Below are positions 1 through 13,353 of a DNA stretch of 64,000 nucleotides, one piece after another. A model generated the notes under the pieces. It was not told the origin of the DNA, ran no database searches, and saw only the letters and a program-made list of their open reading frames with translations. Source of the DNA: Musa acuminata AAA Group. Taxonomy: Eukaryota > Streptophyta > Magnoliopsida > Zingiberales > Musaceae. A program made the translations under genes and the position numbers. How positions within the stretch are numbered: the first letter of the stretch is position 1; the number at the start of each line of letters is the position of its first letter. Location of the stretch: the NCBI RefSeq assembly GCF_036884655.1, contig NC_088342.1:12504501-12568500 (forward strand), given 5' to 3'.

Positions 1-1562
1 TCAAGATGGCAATTTCTTCTCTTTTGAGAAGTGCAATTATTTTTGCTTCTTTTGCAAAAACGCAAGCTAACAAAATGTTACATTATGGAAGCCAACAATT
101 TGAGATGTTCAAGAGGCAAGTTCTTTCTTCTCTTTTGAGAAATGTAATTTTTGCTTTCTTCTTGAATTGTGTGAGCTAGCATCTTTTATCTCCCCCTTTG
201 TCATTGTCAAAAAGAATGGAAGACCTTTTATATCAATTTTCAGATTATGACAAAGGTAATTAATTATTATTATTTCAAAATTCCATAATTGAGATAAACC
301 TTGAATTCAAATTAAAACAATTTTAATCATGATTCACATCATATGCAATACATCACATACATCATAATAAAAAGCATAAGAATTGCATACATCATTCCAA
401 ATCATAAATATTTCACATCATGATGGTATCAATTTTGTCAAATTATATCCTACCATGTATGATCAAAACTTATCCCCATTTTATCATCGTAAACAAGAAA
501 GAAGAAGGGAAGAACATAATGGTGTAAATTATTTCAATCATTTCAAAACATTCATGTCATAAATACAAAGAAATCATGTCATCAAAGATAAGACCACTTG
601 AATTACAAATGATGATTTATTTCAACAAATCTCCTTAATTTTTATAAATGTAAGAAAGAAATATAGGAGATCAAATATTATAGTATCTTGATTCTTGCAT
701 AAGAAATCTTAAAGTCATAAATTTTGAAAATTCAAGATAAGTTTTATTCAAATTCAAATCGTCAAAGCAAAATCATTTTCAAGAGATTCATAAATAATGA
801 ACATAAATTGTAAATATCAACAGACATATTATGATTCTTTTTTAATAACTCAAATAGTGAAAAGAAAGAATCATGGTAAACAGTCTTGATTTATAAAAAG
901 AATTTTCAAGTTATAATTCTAAGAAATTAAAATAAAAATCATGATTAGATGAAACTCATTCAAATCATCAAAATCAATTTCATGGTTCACAAAATTCATA
1001 AATAAATTCATGATTTTAAATCTAATAATATATTTTCCTTTTTATGTGATACATTTTAAGTGATTGATTTCATATAAGCATGCTCAAGTTTTTTGTATGA
1101 AACCCATACATCATAGTTTAAAATCGAAAGAGCAAATATCATCATGAAAATCATCAAGATAAAATAATCATAAAAATCATCATATATAACTTTGAAATCT
1201 TATGCATAAAATCATCAATCATGGAATCAAAACATTTAATATTTTCATTACATCATTATGCATTATTTCAAATCAAACATGATTTCATTTAATCAAAATC
1301 AAGAAATAATATGGAAATCAACATGATACACACATTTATTTTCAAAACATTCATCATAAGTCATACAAGCTAAAGAAACCATTAAACATAAAGCATATTC
1401 ATCAATCATGGTTTCATTAGGCATAAGACATTTTCAAACAAAATCATTTTATTATTAAACATGAAATTTTAATTATCATTTTTTAAATTACTAGCATGAT
1501 CCTAATTTTTTACATCTTCATTACATTTTTAAACAAGCAATTTAAAAAAAAATAATTCTAAA
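1..1562 (-). repeat. AT-rich non-coding 3' region of S-a
   Basis: No coding sequence is seen. Bases 1-190 hold degenerate copies of a short motif, in element sense close to TGCTAGCTTGCAxxTCTCAAGA, also found in S-b and S-c. Near 190-210 is a polypyrimidine run (CTCCCCCTTTGTCATT) that reads as a polypurine tract in element sense. The rest is AT-rich sequence full of CATCAT and ATGATT words, equivalent to the tail between gag and the 3' polypurine tract of the related elements. Confidence 0.7.
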
Positions 1563-2532
1563 TTAAATTAAAAATGCATCATGAAAAGCATCATTAATTT
1601 CGAAGTAAGCTAAGAGCATTTTGATTACCTCATCGTCGAAAGTCGTTAAGGTGTAGTTTGCCACCTCGCCTTTGTTGATTTTCTCCTTGTCTTTGGAGGA
1701 GCTCGATTCATACCAATTTTTGTTTTTCTTTTTACGTTCAAAGCAAATAGTTGCGTTCTTTTTGTTCTTAAATTTTTGTTTCATTAACTTTTTAAATTTT
1801 TTAGTGAGTTCAAGTTCACCATCACTTGAGTTTATGCTCGAGTGGTCTTCAATTGTTCTATGTCTCAAATCCTTCGTGTTCTTTGGAATATGTCTCTCAA
1901 GTTCTTTACGTGCATTGCACGTCATTTTATAGGTCATCAAGGACCCTATTAGTTCTTCGATTGGAAATTGGTTCAAGTTTTTCAATTCTTGAATAGCAGT
2001 TATTTTTGAATCCTAACTCTTATCAAGAGAACGCAAAATTTTATTTACAAGTTCAAAATCCGAAAAATATTTACCAAGAGCATTTAAACCATTGACGACA
2101 TTTGTAAAACGGGTGTACGTGTCAACAATGGTTTCACTCGGCTTCATTCAAAAAAGCTCAAAATCATATATTAAAAAATTAATTTTTGAATCTTTAACTT
2201 TGCTAGTTCCTTCATGTGTGATTTCAAGAGTGCACCAAATATTGAAAGTCGTTTCGCATATAGAAACCCGATTAAACTCGTTTTTGTCTAAGGCGCAAAA
2301 TAAGGCATTCATAGCCTTTGCATTCAGATAAAAAGCCTTCTTCTCTAAATCATTCCAATCTTTCATTGGAAGAGAAGACCTTTTAAAACTGTTTTTGACC
2401 AAATTGCATAAATTTAAATCAATAGAAAGCAAGTAAACTCTCATTCGAGTTTTCCAATAAGTGTAGTCTGTCCCATTGAAAAAGGAAGGACGAATGAGAG
2501 AGTGACCCTCTTGAAAGCCGAAAAGAGCTATT
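1563..2532 (-). pseudogene. Decayed gag of S-a
   Basis: Two reading-frame blocks (2444-2148 and 1985-1563) match the Copia gag (UBN2-type) of S-c and S-e. Recognisable words include NALFCALDKNEFNRVSIC and TFNIWCTLEITHEGTS, then an acidic and basic C-terminal part. The expected start near 2532 reads ATA instead of ATG, and the two blocks are separated by a frame break and stop. As in S-b and S-c, the CX2CX4HX4C knuckle is absent: CFERKKK runs straight into the acidic serine tract. The protein would be a nucleocapsid precursor that packages element RNA. It cannot be made intact from this copy. Confidence 0.8.
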
Positions 2533-2581
2533 TCTCTTGGGTGTTAAACCAACTGAGAAATCATGAGGCTCCAATACCAAT

Positions 2582-4205
2582 TGTTAGGATCAAGAGCGCA
2601 CTAAGAGGGGGGGGTGAATTATTGCAGCGGATAAAAATATCGGTTTCAGAAAATATTTTCGTACGTTGAAAACCAAACTCGGAAATGGTTAACTTTGAAG
2701 GCAAAGTAAGAGCGTAAAGATAGCTTGAAGTAAAGATAAATTGCACAAATGTAAATGCAAACCAAATTTTAGAGTGGTTTGGTCAACGTGACCTACATCC
2801 ACTTTCGGCGTTCTCCTCGGACGAGATCACCAGTGTCCACTAGAGGCCTTCCTTAAATAGGCGAAGTCCAATCACCTTTTGCACCCCTCTTCTCCTTTTA
2901 CCGGGTTTAGGAGATAACCCTTACAAGCACTCACTCTCCTCTCTAAATAGAAATCTAAGTTTAAGCTAGAGGAGAGAATGCACTTATGATCGCAATAGTG
3001 TTTTCTCTCTTTTAATCTCTCTGTGCTTGTCTACTTTACCCAGGGATGAGAGGGGTATTTATAGTCTTCAAGTTGATTCAAACTTAGAGCCTAAAACTTT
3101 CCCTTCCTAGGTTCCCCGGGCACGGGCGGTACTACCGCCTGCGCTGGGCGGTACCATCACCTAGTGTCAGTTTGACGCTGACACTGCCCTGGGGGGTATC
3201 ACTGCCCAGGTCTAGTGGTACCACCACTTGGGGTGCAGTGCTAGGTGGTACCATCACCTAGACTGTGGTACCACTAACTGGCACCCAGCCAGGGGCAATA
3301 CAATCGCCCAGACTAGCGTTACCACCACTTGACACAGCCTCGAAGACTGTGCCACGACAGTGAGACTTCTTGGGGCACTATTTGGGCTTCTTATTAGGCC
3401 CAACATAGTTCTTACATGGGCCTAGCTAGCCCCTAATTGGGTTGGCCTAAATCCAAACCCAATTACGTGCTAACTATAAAATCTAAGATATAATCTAAGA
3501 TAAACAACTCTATAAGTCTATTCTTCCGGCGATCTTCCGACGAACTTCCGACGATCTCTCGGCAATGTTCCGGCGGACTCCCGGAAAGCTCTTAGACTTC
3601 ATGACGATCTTCTTGGCGAGTTCCAATGAGCTTCTCTGACAAGCTCCGAGACTTCTTGGTTGGTTCCTCTAGAAATTTCGACGAGAGTATGGACTTCCGA
3701 CGAGCGTCCGAACTTCCGACGAGCTCTCGAACTCTTAACATAATCGCGTTCTTGACTCCGGGACATCATTTTGCTTCATGCCTTACTATCGTAGTTAATC
3801 CTGCACATGTAAAACACACTTCGATCTAGACAATTAATACTAAGCATTAATCAAGTTGTCCAGCATGTCATTGGTCCCTCGACGCTTCGCCCGATTCTTC
3901 GGCGCATCGTCCTCTCTTGCGACTTATTGCCCAATCGGCCAGTTGACTTCGCAACTCCGATATCCTTGGCACAATATCCACTCTTCTTGGCCCGATGCCT
4001 GAATCCATGACCCAAAACCTTCTGTTAATACGTCGACTGATCCACCGGTCCAACGTCCAATCTTCTGACATTCTCCTCCGGCACAACTTGATTTTTCCTG
4101 CTTTAATTGTCTCATTCTGATCGAAGCATCATGCCTCACTCAAAACGTAGATTAAAATATAAATAATTATCAATTGGTTTCATCATTAAAATACAATATT
4201 CAACA
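2582..4205 (-). repeat. 5' LTR of S-a
   Basis: The LTR runs from TGTTAGGATC (plus) to TTCAACA, 1624 bp. It contains the family landmarks: a poly-G tract near 2604, a TATTTATA promoter box near 3056 (TATA in minus sense), GC-rich palindromic units GGCGGTACCACCGCC-like at about 3110-3350, and a CCGACGAACTTCC repeat block at about 3520-3730. The minus-strand primer site follows directly at 2568-2579. Confidence 0.85.
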
Positions 4206-4208
4206 ACA

Positions 4209-5443
4209 TGTTAGGATCGAATCGGCACTAAGAGGGGAGGGTGAATTAGTGCTTACGATAAAAACATCGATTTTGAAAATCTTTGAATAATAAAAACTGG
4301 TATCATAAAGATGTTAACTTGAAACACATTCATAAGCAAGTAAATGAAAGTGAGAAATCATTTTGCAATTAAATTGAAAAGCTTAAGCTAAATGCAAATC
4401 AGATTTTTATAATGGTTCGGTCATTGTGACCTACATCCACTCTCGATTCCTCTTCCATCGAGGCCACCGACATACACTAATGATCTTTTTTCAATGGACA
4501 CAGATCAATTACCCTTATAACTCTATTTTCTTTTTGATAGGTTCAGGAGATAACCTTTACACCCCCACTACCTCCTCTCTTAAACTTCACCAACACTTAG
4601 AGCTTGAGAGGAGTTCTCACAAGATTACAATAGTGTTTTTCTTTCTTTTTGTTCGTAGTTCTTATGTGTTCTGAGTAGGTATAGGAGGGGTATTTATAAG
4701 CCTCAAATAGATTCAAACTTGGAGCCTAAAAGTATCTCATCCCCGATTTTTAGGTACTAGTGGTACCACCGCTTGTGCTAGGCGGTACCACCACCCAGTC
4801 TAGCGGTACCATCGCCTAACACAGTCTGGGAGATTATGTCTAGGTAGTACCATTGCCTAGGCTAGCGGTACCACCGCTTGACATAGTCTTGGATACTATG
4901 ACTCAGTGACACCACCTGACCCAACTTTTGGGTCTGAATGGCCTTTTCTTTTGGCCCAAAATAGCCCCAATTCGGGCCTAGTTGGCCCCTATTTAAGTTG
5001 GCCTAATTACGTTATAAACCAACCTAATTATAACTAAAACTACTTTGATCTAGATAAATTATTACAAGAAAGAATACTAAGTTGTCCGGCATGTCATTAG
5101 TTCATCCAGCGCTTCGTTTGACCCTTCGGCGCATCGTCCTCTCCTTTGGCGTATTGCCTAATCGGCATGTCGCCTTCTCGCAACATCTGATCTCCTTGGC
5201 GCAATGTTCGATCTTCTTGGCTCAATACCTGAATTCACAGCACGAAGCCTTCTGCTGACACGTTGATTGACCCTCTAGCCCGACATTCAATCTTCTAACA
5301 TGTTCAACTCCGATCCAACATCCGATTCCTCCTACTTTAATTAATTTACCTCTCTTAATCGAAGCTAGTCCTGCGTCACTCAAAACGCAAATTAGATCAT
5401 AATATTATCAATTGATTTTATTATCAAAATTTGAGATTTAACA
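4209..5443 (-). repeat. 3' LTR of S-b
   Basis: This 1235-bp LTR runs from TGTTAGGATCG to GATTTAACA on the plus strand. It carries GC-rich palindromic units at about 4750-4900 and a minus-sense TATA box near 4690. It pairs with the 1313-bp LTR at 8799. Both belong to a shorter LTR subtype that lacks most of the CCGGAAG block seen in S-a and S-d. Confidence 0.85.
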
Positions 5444-7816
5444 ATCTTCCTATTTTTTATGATGACAACGATAACAGAGTTTGTTTAACTAATCTCCCCC
5501 TATCAATATGTCATATTGATAGAACCTTGAATTCAAATTGAATTCAAGTTAAAGCAAATTTAATCATGAATATATGCAATACATTATTGCATATCATTGC
5601 ATTGCATGTATCATTATCATAAATATTGCATGCATCATCATGAATATTTCAAATCATCATAGTATCAAAATATCAACGTATATTACATCCTACCTTATAT
5701 GATCATCATAACTTCTAATTGTATGTATCATCATAATACCATGAGTATTTCATGCATCATTTCATATCATCATAACTTCTCCCCTTTTGTCATCAACAAA
5801 AAGGAGAATAGTGCAAATAGCATGTTTTTGACACATAATTTCAAATCATTACATATATCATTGCATAATTTCAAGTTTTGAAATATCATATATCATCACA
5901 TAATATCATATATCATCATGCAAGCCAGCAAGTTTTTTTATATGAAATTAGCAAAATTTTTGCATTTTTTAAGATATGCAAGATAGCATGTTTTCTCTTC
6001 TTTTCAATGTTCAAGCTAGCCAGTTTTGGAAAATGAATATAAGATAGTAAATAGCAAGTTTTACATCATGTAGGCTATCAAATTTTACATCATTTTCACA
6101 TATGAAAGTTAGCAAAATTTTACATCTTTTGAGATGTGCAAGATAGCCTATTTTTGCATCTTAAAATATGTAAGTTAGCAAACATTGCTTCTCTTGAGAT
6201 TTGCAAGATAGCATTTTTTATTTCTCCTTTGAGATGAGAAAGCTGGCAAGTTTTGCTCCCCTTTTGTCATTATCAAATAGAAGGGAAGAATATAATACTA
6301 TAATTCTTTTGTCTTTACATCAATTTTCAAATTATGATAAAGATAAATAACAAGGATATATTTATATCAATGTTTCAATCATCAAAAATAAAAGATCAAG
6401 TCACGAATACCAAAATATGATATATCAGTTTTGACTTTTTTTTTTGTAGATAGAAGGAATGATAGGAAACGATCTTGATTTAAAAAGAATACTCAAGTCA
6501 TAAAAATCAAGAAATCAATATCATGATCTGAAACATGTATAAGAAGAGTTTATGCATTTGGGAGATTTAAGTTTATTATTCATTCAAGCTAACAATTTTC
6601 TTCTTCTTTTACAACAATGATTCAATCATATCATGAGATAAATAAATCATAAATACAAAAAATTGTACATAATAAACTTCAAATTATAAACATCAAGAAG
6701 TCTAGTGATGTTTCATGGTTAATTTGAATGCATCCCCCATTTTTAGTAAATACTATGAAGAATCGTAGGAGGACAATTTATGAAAAATCTTGATTCATAT
6801 AACATAAATTTCAATTCATAAGTATTAAGTGAAAAAATAAAGATTTATTTAGATAAGTCTCCTCTTTAGTAAAAAGGGAGAATTATACGAGAACAAATAT
6901 GATATTTTAATTCACCCAAAAGAAATCTCAAGTATCAAATATTAAGAAATCAAGAATTTAACATGCATAAGAAATATCAAGTCATCAAGTGAAGAAATCA
7001 TGATTCATGTGATAAAAAGATTGTCGATTCATGCATTTGAGTAAATATTTTTTTGAACTATCATTACTTCAACTCATCATACATAATTTTAAAATGCAAA
7101 ACCATCAAGCATTATACAAACATTTATTTTCAAAACATTCATCATTATTTTTAACTCATTCAATTTGTCAAGTCATCAAAATCACTTTCGAGAGATTCAA
7201 AATGACATAAATAGATTTATTAATCTCTTAGGATCTCTTGTTGAAAAATTTAATAAGTTTTTTGGGGATAGAGTCATTTTCAAGAAAAATAATGCATTCC
7301 TCTATGTGATTGATTTTATACAAGCATGCCATTGTTTTCTAAGCCAAAATCATGCATTATCGTTAAAACTCGAAAAACAAGATTTATCACGAGAGTCATC
7401 AAGATCAAAAGTATAACACATAATTCCAAAGCATAAGATTGTAAATCATCATTACTTCAAATCCTCATGCATAATTAAATCATTAAGCATGATACCAAAA
7501 CTTTTAATATTTTCATTATGTGTTACATCATTATGCATCATCAAGCATGATTTCATTGAACATAAGGTATTTTCAATCAAAATCATTTTGTTTATTATAG
7601 TAATACATTTTTCTTTTTAAGTGCATCTAACTTTTCATGCTTAGTGCTAGGAGTTAATATATAATTGTCATGCTCAAATTTTAATTATTATTATTTCTAA
7701 AATCACTATAAAGAGAAGCCTGATTTTTTTATATTTTTTTATTTTTTAGTAACTAATTTTAAAAAAATAACTCATTAAAAGCATCAAGTAATTTTAAAAT
7801 AAGATAAAGGAAATTT
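5444..7816 (-). repeat. Non-coding tail of S-b with polypurine tract and short tandem motifs
   Basis: No coding potential is seen. In element sense the region ends with an A/G-rich tract at about 5444-5456 against the 3' LTR. Further polypurine-like stretches lie near 5494, 5770 and 6260. At about 5920-6260 there is a run of degenerate copies of a motif based on GCTAGCTTGCA. The same organisation occurs in S-c at 28442-31267 in the opposite genomic orientation. Confidence 0.75.
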
Positions 7817-8748
7817 GATTGAGTTGTTCACCTCATTGTCGAGAGTCATCAAAGTAAAGTTCACCACTTTATCTTCATCGGTTTGCTCCTCGTCTTCGGA
7901 TGCACTTATTTCGTCCCAAGCCACCTTGAATATTTTTTTCTTCTTTGGCAGCTTCTTAAGTTTATTTTTATTTTTTGATTCTTGTTTAATGAACTTTTAA
8001 AACTTTGTTGTTAGGAGTTCAAGGTCATCATCACTTGAGCTTTCACTTGAGTGATCTTCTTTTGTTCTAAGTGTCAAGTCATTTCTATTCTTTGGAAGGT
8101 TGTTCTTATGTTCATCAAGTTCATCATGTGCCTTGCACATCATTTCATAGGTCATCAAAGACCCAATAAGTTCTTCAATCGGAAAATGGTTCAAGTTCTT
8201 TGATTCTTGTATTGTCATTACTTTCAAATCCCAATTTTTAGAAAAATATTGTAAAACTTTATTAACAAGTTCAAAATTCGAAAAACATTTGCCAAGAGCT
8301 TTTAAACTATTGACGACAACCGTAAAACGAGTATACATGTCAACAATAGTTTCGCTTGACTTCATTAGAAACACCTCAAAATTATGCATCAAAAGATTAA
8401 TTTTTGAATCTTTAACTCTACTAGTGTCTTCATGTGTGATTTCAAGAGTACGCCAAATGTCATACGCAGTTTCACAAATAGAAACACGATTAAATTCATT
8501 TTTGTCTAAAGCGCAAAACCAAACGTTCATCGCTTTAGCATTCAAAGAAAACAAAATTTTTTCAAAGTCATTCCATTCATTCATAGGTTTATAGGAGGTT
8601 TGAAAACCAAGTTCAACGATATTCTAGAATTTAAAGTTCAAATAAAGTAAGAAAACTCTTATCTGAGTTTTTCAATATGTGTAGTTCATCCTATTGAACA
8701 TAGGAGGACAAATGATAGAGTACTTTCTTAAAAGCCAAAAAGAGTCAT
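7817..8748 (-). pseudogene. Decayed gag of S-b
   Basis: The main block (8584-7997, 195 aa) matches the Copia gag core, including NEFNRVSICETAYDIWRTLE and GSLMTYEMMCKAHDE. The likely original ATG is at 8748 but meets a stop within about eight codons, and further stops separate the C-terminal tail. The zinc knuckle is missing, as in S-a and S-c. The domain normally assembles the retrotransposon particle in the cytoplasm; this copy is inactive. Confidence 0.8.
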
Positions 8749-8798
8749 TTCTCTTGAGTGTTAAACCAAACGAGAAAAAATATGGCTCTGATACTAAC

Positions 8799-10111
8799 TG
8801 TTAGGATCGAGTCGGCACTAGAGGGGGGGGGTGGGGTGAATTAGTGCTTATGATAAAAATGTTAGTTTTGAAAATCTTCGAACATTGAAAACTCGTATCC
8901 TAAAGATGTTAACTTGAAACACATTCATAAGCAAGTAAATGAAAGTAAAAAATCAGTTTACAATTAAAATGAAAAGCTTAAAGTAAATGCAAACTAGATT
9001 TTTATAGTGGTTCGGTCGTCGTGACCTACATCCACTCTTGATTCCTCTCCGTCAAGGCCACCGACATCCACTAATGATCTTCTTTCAATGGGCAAAGATC
9101 AACTACCCTTACAACTCGATTCTCCTTTTGATAGGTCAAGGAGAGAACATTTACATCCCCACTACCTCCTCTCTTAAACTTCACTAACACTTAGAGCTTG
9201 AGAGGACTTCTCACAAGATTACAATAGTGTTTTTCTTTCTTTTTGCTCCAAGTTCTTGTATGTTTTGCGCAGGGATGTGATGGGTATTTATAAGTCTCAA
9301 ATTGATTCAAATTTGGAGCCTAAAAGTGTCTCATCCTCGGTGTTCGGGGTACTGGCGGTACCACCGCCTGTGTTAGGCAGTACCTTCACCTGCAACACTG
9401 ACACTAGGCGGTACCACCGCCCAGTCTTCGGTACCATCGCCTAACATAGTCTAGGAGACTATGTCTGGGTGATACCACCGCCTAACACTAGGCGATACCA
9501 CCGCCCAATCTGGCGGTACTACCACCGGACATAGTCTTAGAGACTGTGTCTCGGTGACTGAGCCATTAGTGATGCCACCACCTGACCCAACTTTTGGGTC
9601 ACTGAATAGGCTTTTCTTTTGGCCCAAAACAGTCCCAATTCGAGCCCAGTTGGTCCCTAATTGAGTTAACATAATTACGTTCTAAACCAACCTAATTACA
9701 ACTAAAACTACTTTGATCTAGATAAATTATTACAAGCAAGAATACTAAGTTATTCAGCATATTATTGGTTCATCTGACGCTTCATTCGACCCTTCGGCGC
9801 ATCGTCCTCTTCTTTGATGTATTGCCCAATCGACATATTGCCTTCTCACAACATCCTATCTCCCTAACGCAATGTCCGATCTTCTTGGCCTAATGCCCGA
9901 ATTCACGGCATGAAGCCTTCTGCCACCATGTCAACCGATCCTCCGGCCCAACATCCAATCTTCTGACATGTTTAACTCTCGCCCAACATCTGATTCCTAC
10001 TGTTTTAATCAATTTGCCTCTCCTGTTCGATGCGAGTCCTGTATCACTCAAAACACAGATTAGATCATAACATTATCAATTGGTTTCATCATCAAAATCC
10101 GAGATTCAACA
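8799..10111 (-). repeat. 5' LTR of S-b
   Basis: The LTR runs from TGTTAGGATCG to GAGATTCAACA, 1313 bp. It has a G-rich tract at about 8822-8836, a minus-sense TATA box near 9288 and GC-rich palindromic units at about 9340-9560. The primer site on the minus strand adjoins at 8785-8796 (TAGTATCAGAGC, one mismatch to the consensus). Confidence 0.85.
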
Positions 10112-10629
10112 TCACACACATATATATTTAATATATATCTACATCGCATGCAAATATATATAGATATCTAGTAGGTGTATTATTAATCACACATCATATA
10201 AGCAATCACACCAAATGATCATGGACCACATCCTAATGTGATCAAGTTCGAGCCAGTAGACCTAATCACTCACATCAAGATCTATGTGTGCAGCGGCATA
10301 TCTCTATGCCCTGTGATCATCTATTTCATCCTCACAAGTTCTATCGGCATCTCGATGCATCTCCATATGTCGCAATCGTCCGACTCGACCTCGTGGGTTT
10401 CTCTATCGCCTTCATGCTCCTGTTGCACCTCCTCATATAATTATAATTTAATCATAGGCACGCAGGCCCAACAATAAACGAGAGAAAAAAAAGATAATAA
10501 TAATAATAATCATATCACATGTATACACATCACACGGTCCATGATCATCCATCCATATCACACATTATATGTATGACTACTAGATAATAATAATGATAAT
10601 TAATTAAACTATTCAATTAATTATTTTGT

Positions 10630-10990
10630 AGCCCTTTGGGGTACCCTACCCTAGGGTGCCCCATGCGACCAGGAAACCCTGGTCGTAGGACTACCTTGGG
10701 TGGCCAGGGATCCTTAGCCCCCAAGGTTGCCTCTGTAGTTAGGAAACCCTAGCCGACACCTTGCCTCATGCGACCAGGAATCCTGGTCGCCAAGGGCTCT
10801 TGGGCAGCTAGGAAACCCTAGTCGCCTAAGGTGCCTCTTGCAGTTAGGAAACCTAGCTGCAAGGGCTGCAACCCCCATGGCTGAGAGCCTTGTTGCTACT
10901 CTCAGCCTTGCAGCTTTTGGCCAGGCTAAGAGCAGCAAAGTAAAGCTCTCAACCAAGGCTGCAAGTAGCCTTTGACCAATCTAGAAGGGC
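10630..10990. other. GC-rich leader block in T-a
   Basis: This block has repeated units (ACCAGGAAACCCTGGTCG and variants; a TAGGAAACCCTAGxCG motif recurs) unlike the AT-rich flanks. It occupies the same place as GC-rich blocks in T-b (37100-37580) and T-c (50330-50715), although the sequences differ greatly. I find no convincing protein. It may be a fast-evolving repeat or a captured fragment. Confidence 0.5.
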
Positions 10991-11209
10991 AGTAACAATT
11001 ACTGTTCTTTCTTCCCCTTTTGTGTCAACAAATTTGACATCAAAAGCCTTCTCTAAAACATCTCATAACAGTAAGAAAAGGTGTAGCACAGATTTGAAAA
11101 ATATGACAAAAAAATCATAGCAATCGCGTAAAACAATTCTACGCGATTGAACACAACACAACAGTTTAAAAACCAATCTTTTGCGCTAGCAACCTGGCTC
11201 AGATACCAC

Positions 11210-11726
11210 TATTGGAAAATCTGGGGTGACATCATATGTATAGCAGAAGAATAGAAATAAAAATCAAATATTTCCCACAGAAAAATATTTCTTCTCATCG
11301 TGCAAAGATTGGTGCGTAAAAACCCGCGAAACCGAAAACTACGCGTAAGATAATTACCTAGGGAGATTATATTTCTCTGAATTCCTAAAGATCTATTAGA
11401 GAGAATGAAGGAGGTCAAGTGCCCTCCTCTCTAGCGGTGATTCACATGGTAGGGCCTATGAAGACGCTTCTCAAATCGCTACTCAAATCTCCACGTTACG
11501 TACACCATGCAATCAAGAAGGGGCCAGCCCTTCTTGTTATCTGCACACCCACAAACAAGGCCTGTTGGTTGAGGAGGAGAGAGGGAGAGGAAAATAAGAG
11601 GTAGTAGCCAAAAAGCCTAGCTTATTGCTCTTTGGTTTTCTCCTATTTATAGAGGCCTCATATCAACTTGAACCTAATAGATTCTACTCTATTGGGTATT
11701 AGATCTCCATCCAATTACCCAAGCCT
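11210..11726 (-). repeat. Truncated 5' LTR of T-a
   Basis: The first 517 bp of a T LTR are present (plus: TATTGGAAAATCTGGGG..., with the terminal TG changed to TA). The segment includes the minus-sense TATA box near 11645 (CTATTTATAGAGG). It breaks at AAGCCT, where the next T LTR begins. AGCCT (11722-11726) would be the left target duplication of T-b; its partner is not in the window. Confidence 0.75.
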
Positions 11727-13326
11727 TGTTGGGAAATCTGGGAGGCAACATCACATATGTAGCGGAAGAACATTAAAAAAAATCCCCAAAAATTTCTAAA
11801 GATATGTTCGTCGTCGTGTGAAGATTGGTGCACAAAATCAGCAAAACTTAAAACTGCGTATATTAGATATTGTGTTACCTAGAGAGATCATATATCCTTG
11901 AATTCTTGTAGATCTCTAGGAGAGGGTGAAGGAGGTCAAGCACCCTCCTCTCTAGAGATGATCCACACAACAGGGCTATGACGATGCTCCTTAAGTCTCC
12001 AAGCCAGCTATCTGAGGGGGAGAAGGGGAGAGAAGAATAGGATGTGGCAACCAAAGAGGTTCTAGCCTATGAACCATTGGTTCTCCCCTATTTATAGAGA
12101 TCCCCTGTCAACATAACCCTAATGAATCCTGCCCTATTGTGTATTGGATCTCCATCCAACTATCCAAGCCTCTTATATTAGTGGATCTCTATCTAATAAT
12201 CTCTCATTGGCTCTTATTGGATCTCATCCATATGATCCAATAATTTATGGACTTATTGGATATCCAATAAGATAGGGGCTCCGACAGATATTTCATATTC
12301 GAACCTCTACTAATCGTAACCTCTACCATATGTGTATGACCCTCTAGGCCCAATATCGAGCTGGCCATAAGTTATACTTGTCAGAACTACTTCTGGCTTA
12401 GTGAATTATTATCTCCATAATAATTTACTCGACTCATCGACTGCGGTCATTCAAGACCACTATGCCATAATCCCTAAACGATACAAGGGAATCTATTCCA
12501 TTGAACATGTTTGTCCTCAATTACCGTATACCTATAATCTCTTATCCATCTAATATCCTAGAGATCATATACCAAGCATAGTATTGTCAGACCCATATGA
12601 TTTCTACTCAAGTCTCGCACTAATTAGATTCTCTAGGAGAACTCATTCTCTCTCAATCCGAATGACCCTAGCCAGGGATTTGTTTGAGCAAGAATGAATG
12701 GGATATTCCTCTCATGACACTGAGAGTAGACGTTCCTCTATCGACGCTCAATAGTCCTCGTAAGGTTGGCTACCACTCCTGATGACCGATTGTGTTAGAT
12801 TTGGAACCTTCAGACCTATAAGTCCAATATCAAAGAGTAGAGTACTCATATAGGATATCCATAGTGTCTCAAGTCTAAAGACTATATACACCATCGGGAC
12901 TACGGAATCGTTGTCTGATAATAGGGCATCATCAATCATCTAGCATTCCGTAAGTGGATCAATCAGTGAAATCATTCTCCAATGAGCACATGTATTATAT
13001 CTCTGGTATCCCTACATGAGCAGCTTTGAGACCAGCTACATCCATCATATGGATGGGTATACAGCACACCAATCTTTTCGATTATCTCGATGTCCCTCTC
13101 GAGTAACCTATAACCGGGATTATTTATGATTTGTGTTTAAAGGCGAATCGATCTTATTATCGTGATCTCATCATGATCTGATTCCTATTGTACAGATCCA
13201 TGGACATCACAATATATTTAAATAACAGGCAATATAATGTGATAAAATGCTAAATAATAATAAAAAACAAAGAGACTACGTGTTAAGTCACATATGCCAT
13301 CACTCACGTGATTGGCTTGCAGGGCA
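11727..13326 (-). repeat. 3' LTR of T-b
   Basis: A 1600-bp LTR from TGTTGGGAAATC to CTTGCAGGGCA (plus strand), the same length class as the T-c LTRs (1590-1591 bp). The stretch from 13327 (CCTATGACTAGCAATCTCC) is internal sequence, giving a polypurine-type boundary in minus sense. A TATTTATA box lies near 12091. Confidence 0.88.
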
Positions 13327-13353
13327 CCTATGACTAGCAATCTCCTACTTGAC

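Larger units (their letters stand above)
1..4205 (-). mobile_element. S-a: gag-only SIRE-like Copia element, cut by the left window edge
   Basis: Read on the minus strand this is a 5' LTR (2582-4205), a primer-binding site (2568-2579), a decayed gag (about 2532-1563) and an AT-rich non-coding tail that leaves the window at position 1. No protease, integrase or reverse transcriptase similarity is visible, so the copy is non-autonomous. It abuts S-b with only three bases between the two LTR ends, so its own target duplication cannot be seen. Assignment to the SIRE-like Copia group rests on gag, LTR size and primer site and is an inference. Confidence 0.85.
4209..10111 (-). mobile_element. S-b: complete gag-only SIRE-like Copia element
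   Basis: Two LTRs in the same orientation (4209-5443 and 8799-10111) bracket a 3.36 kb interior with a primer site (8785-8796), a broken gag and a long non-coding tail ending in a polypurine tract. No pol is present. This is the arrangement described for TR-GAG-type non-autonomous elements. Flanking pentamers are caaca (4204-4208) and tcaca (10112-10116), one mismatch, so the duplication is imperfect or one flank has changed. The right flank is T-family leader sequence (compare 36430 and 49685), so S-b sits inside T-a. Confidence 0.88.
10112..11726 (-). mobile_element. T-a: leader and truncated 5' LTR of a T-family Copia element
   Basis: Bases 10112-11209 match the leader between the primer site and gag of T-b (36430-37674) and T-c (49680-50804): AT-rich repeats, an ATAATAATAATAATC tract and a GC-rich block at 10630-10990. 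The primer site lies at about 11196-11208 and the LTR end begins at 11210. The LTR stops at 11726, where the 3' LTR of T-b begins, in the middle of the phrase that continues unbroken in T-c. Thus T-b inserted into T-a. The gag-pol of T-a would lie to the left, beyond S-b and S-a. Confidence 0.75.

Noticed and set aside
7165..7416. 83-aa frame on the plus strand in the S-b tail
   Set aside because: Antisense to the element in AT-rich sequence, with no counterpart in S-a or S-c.
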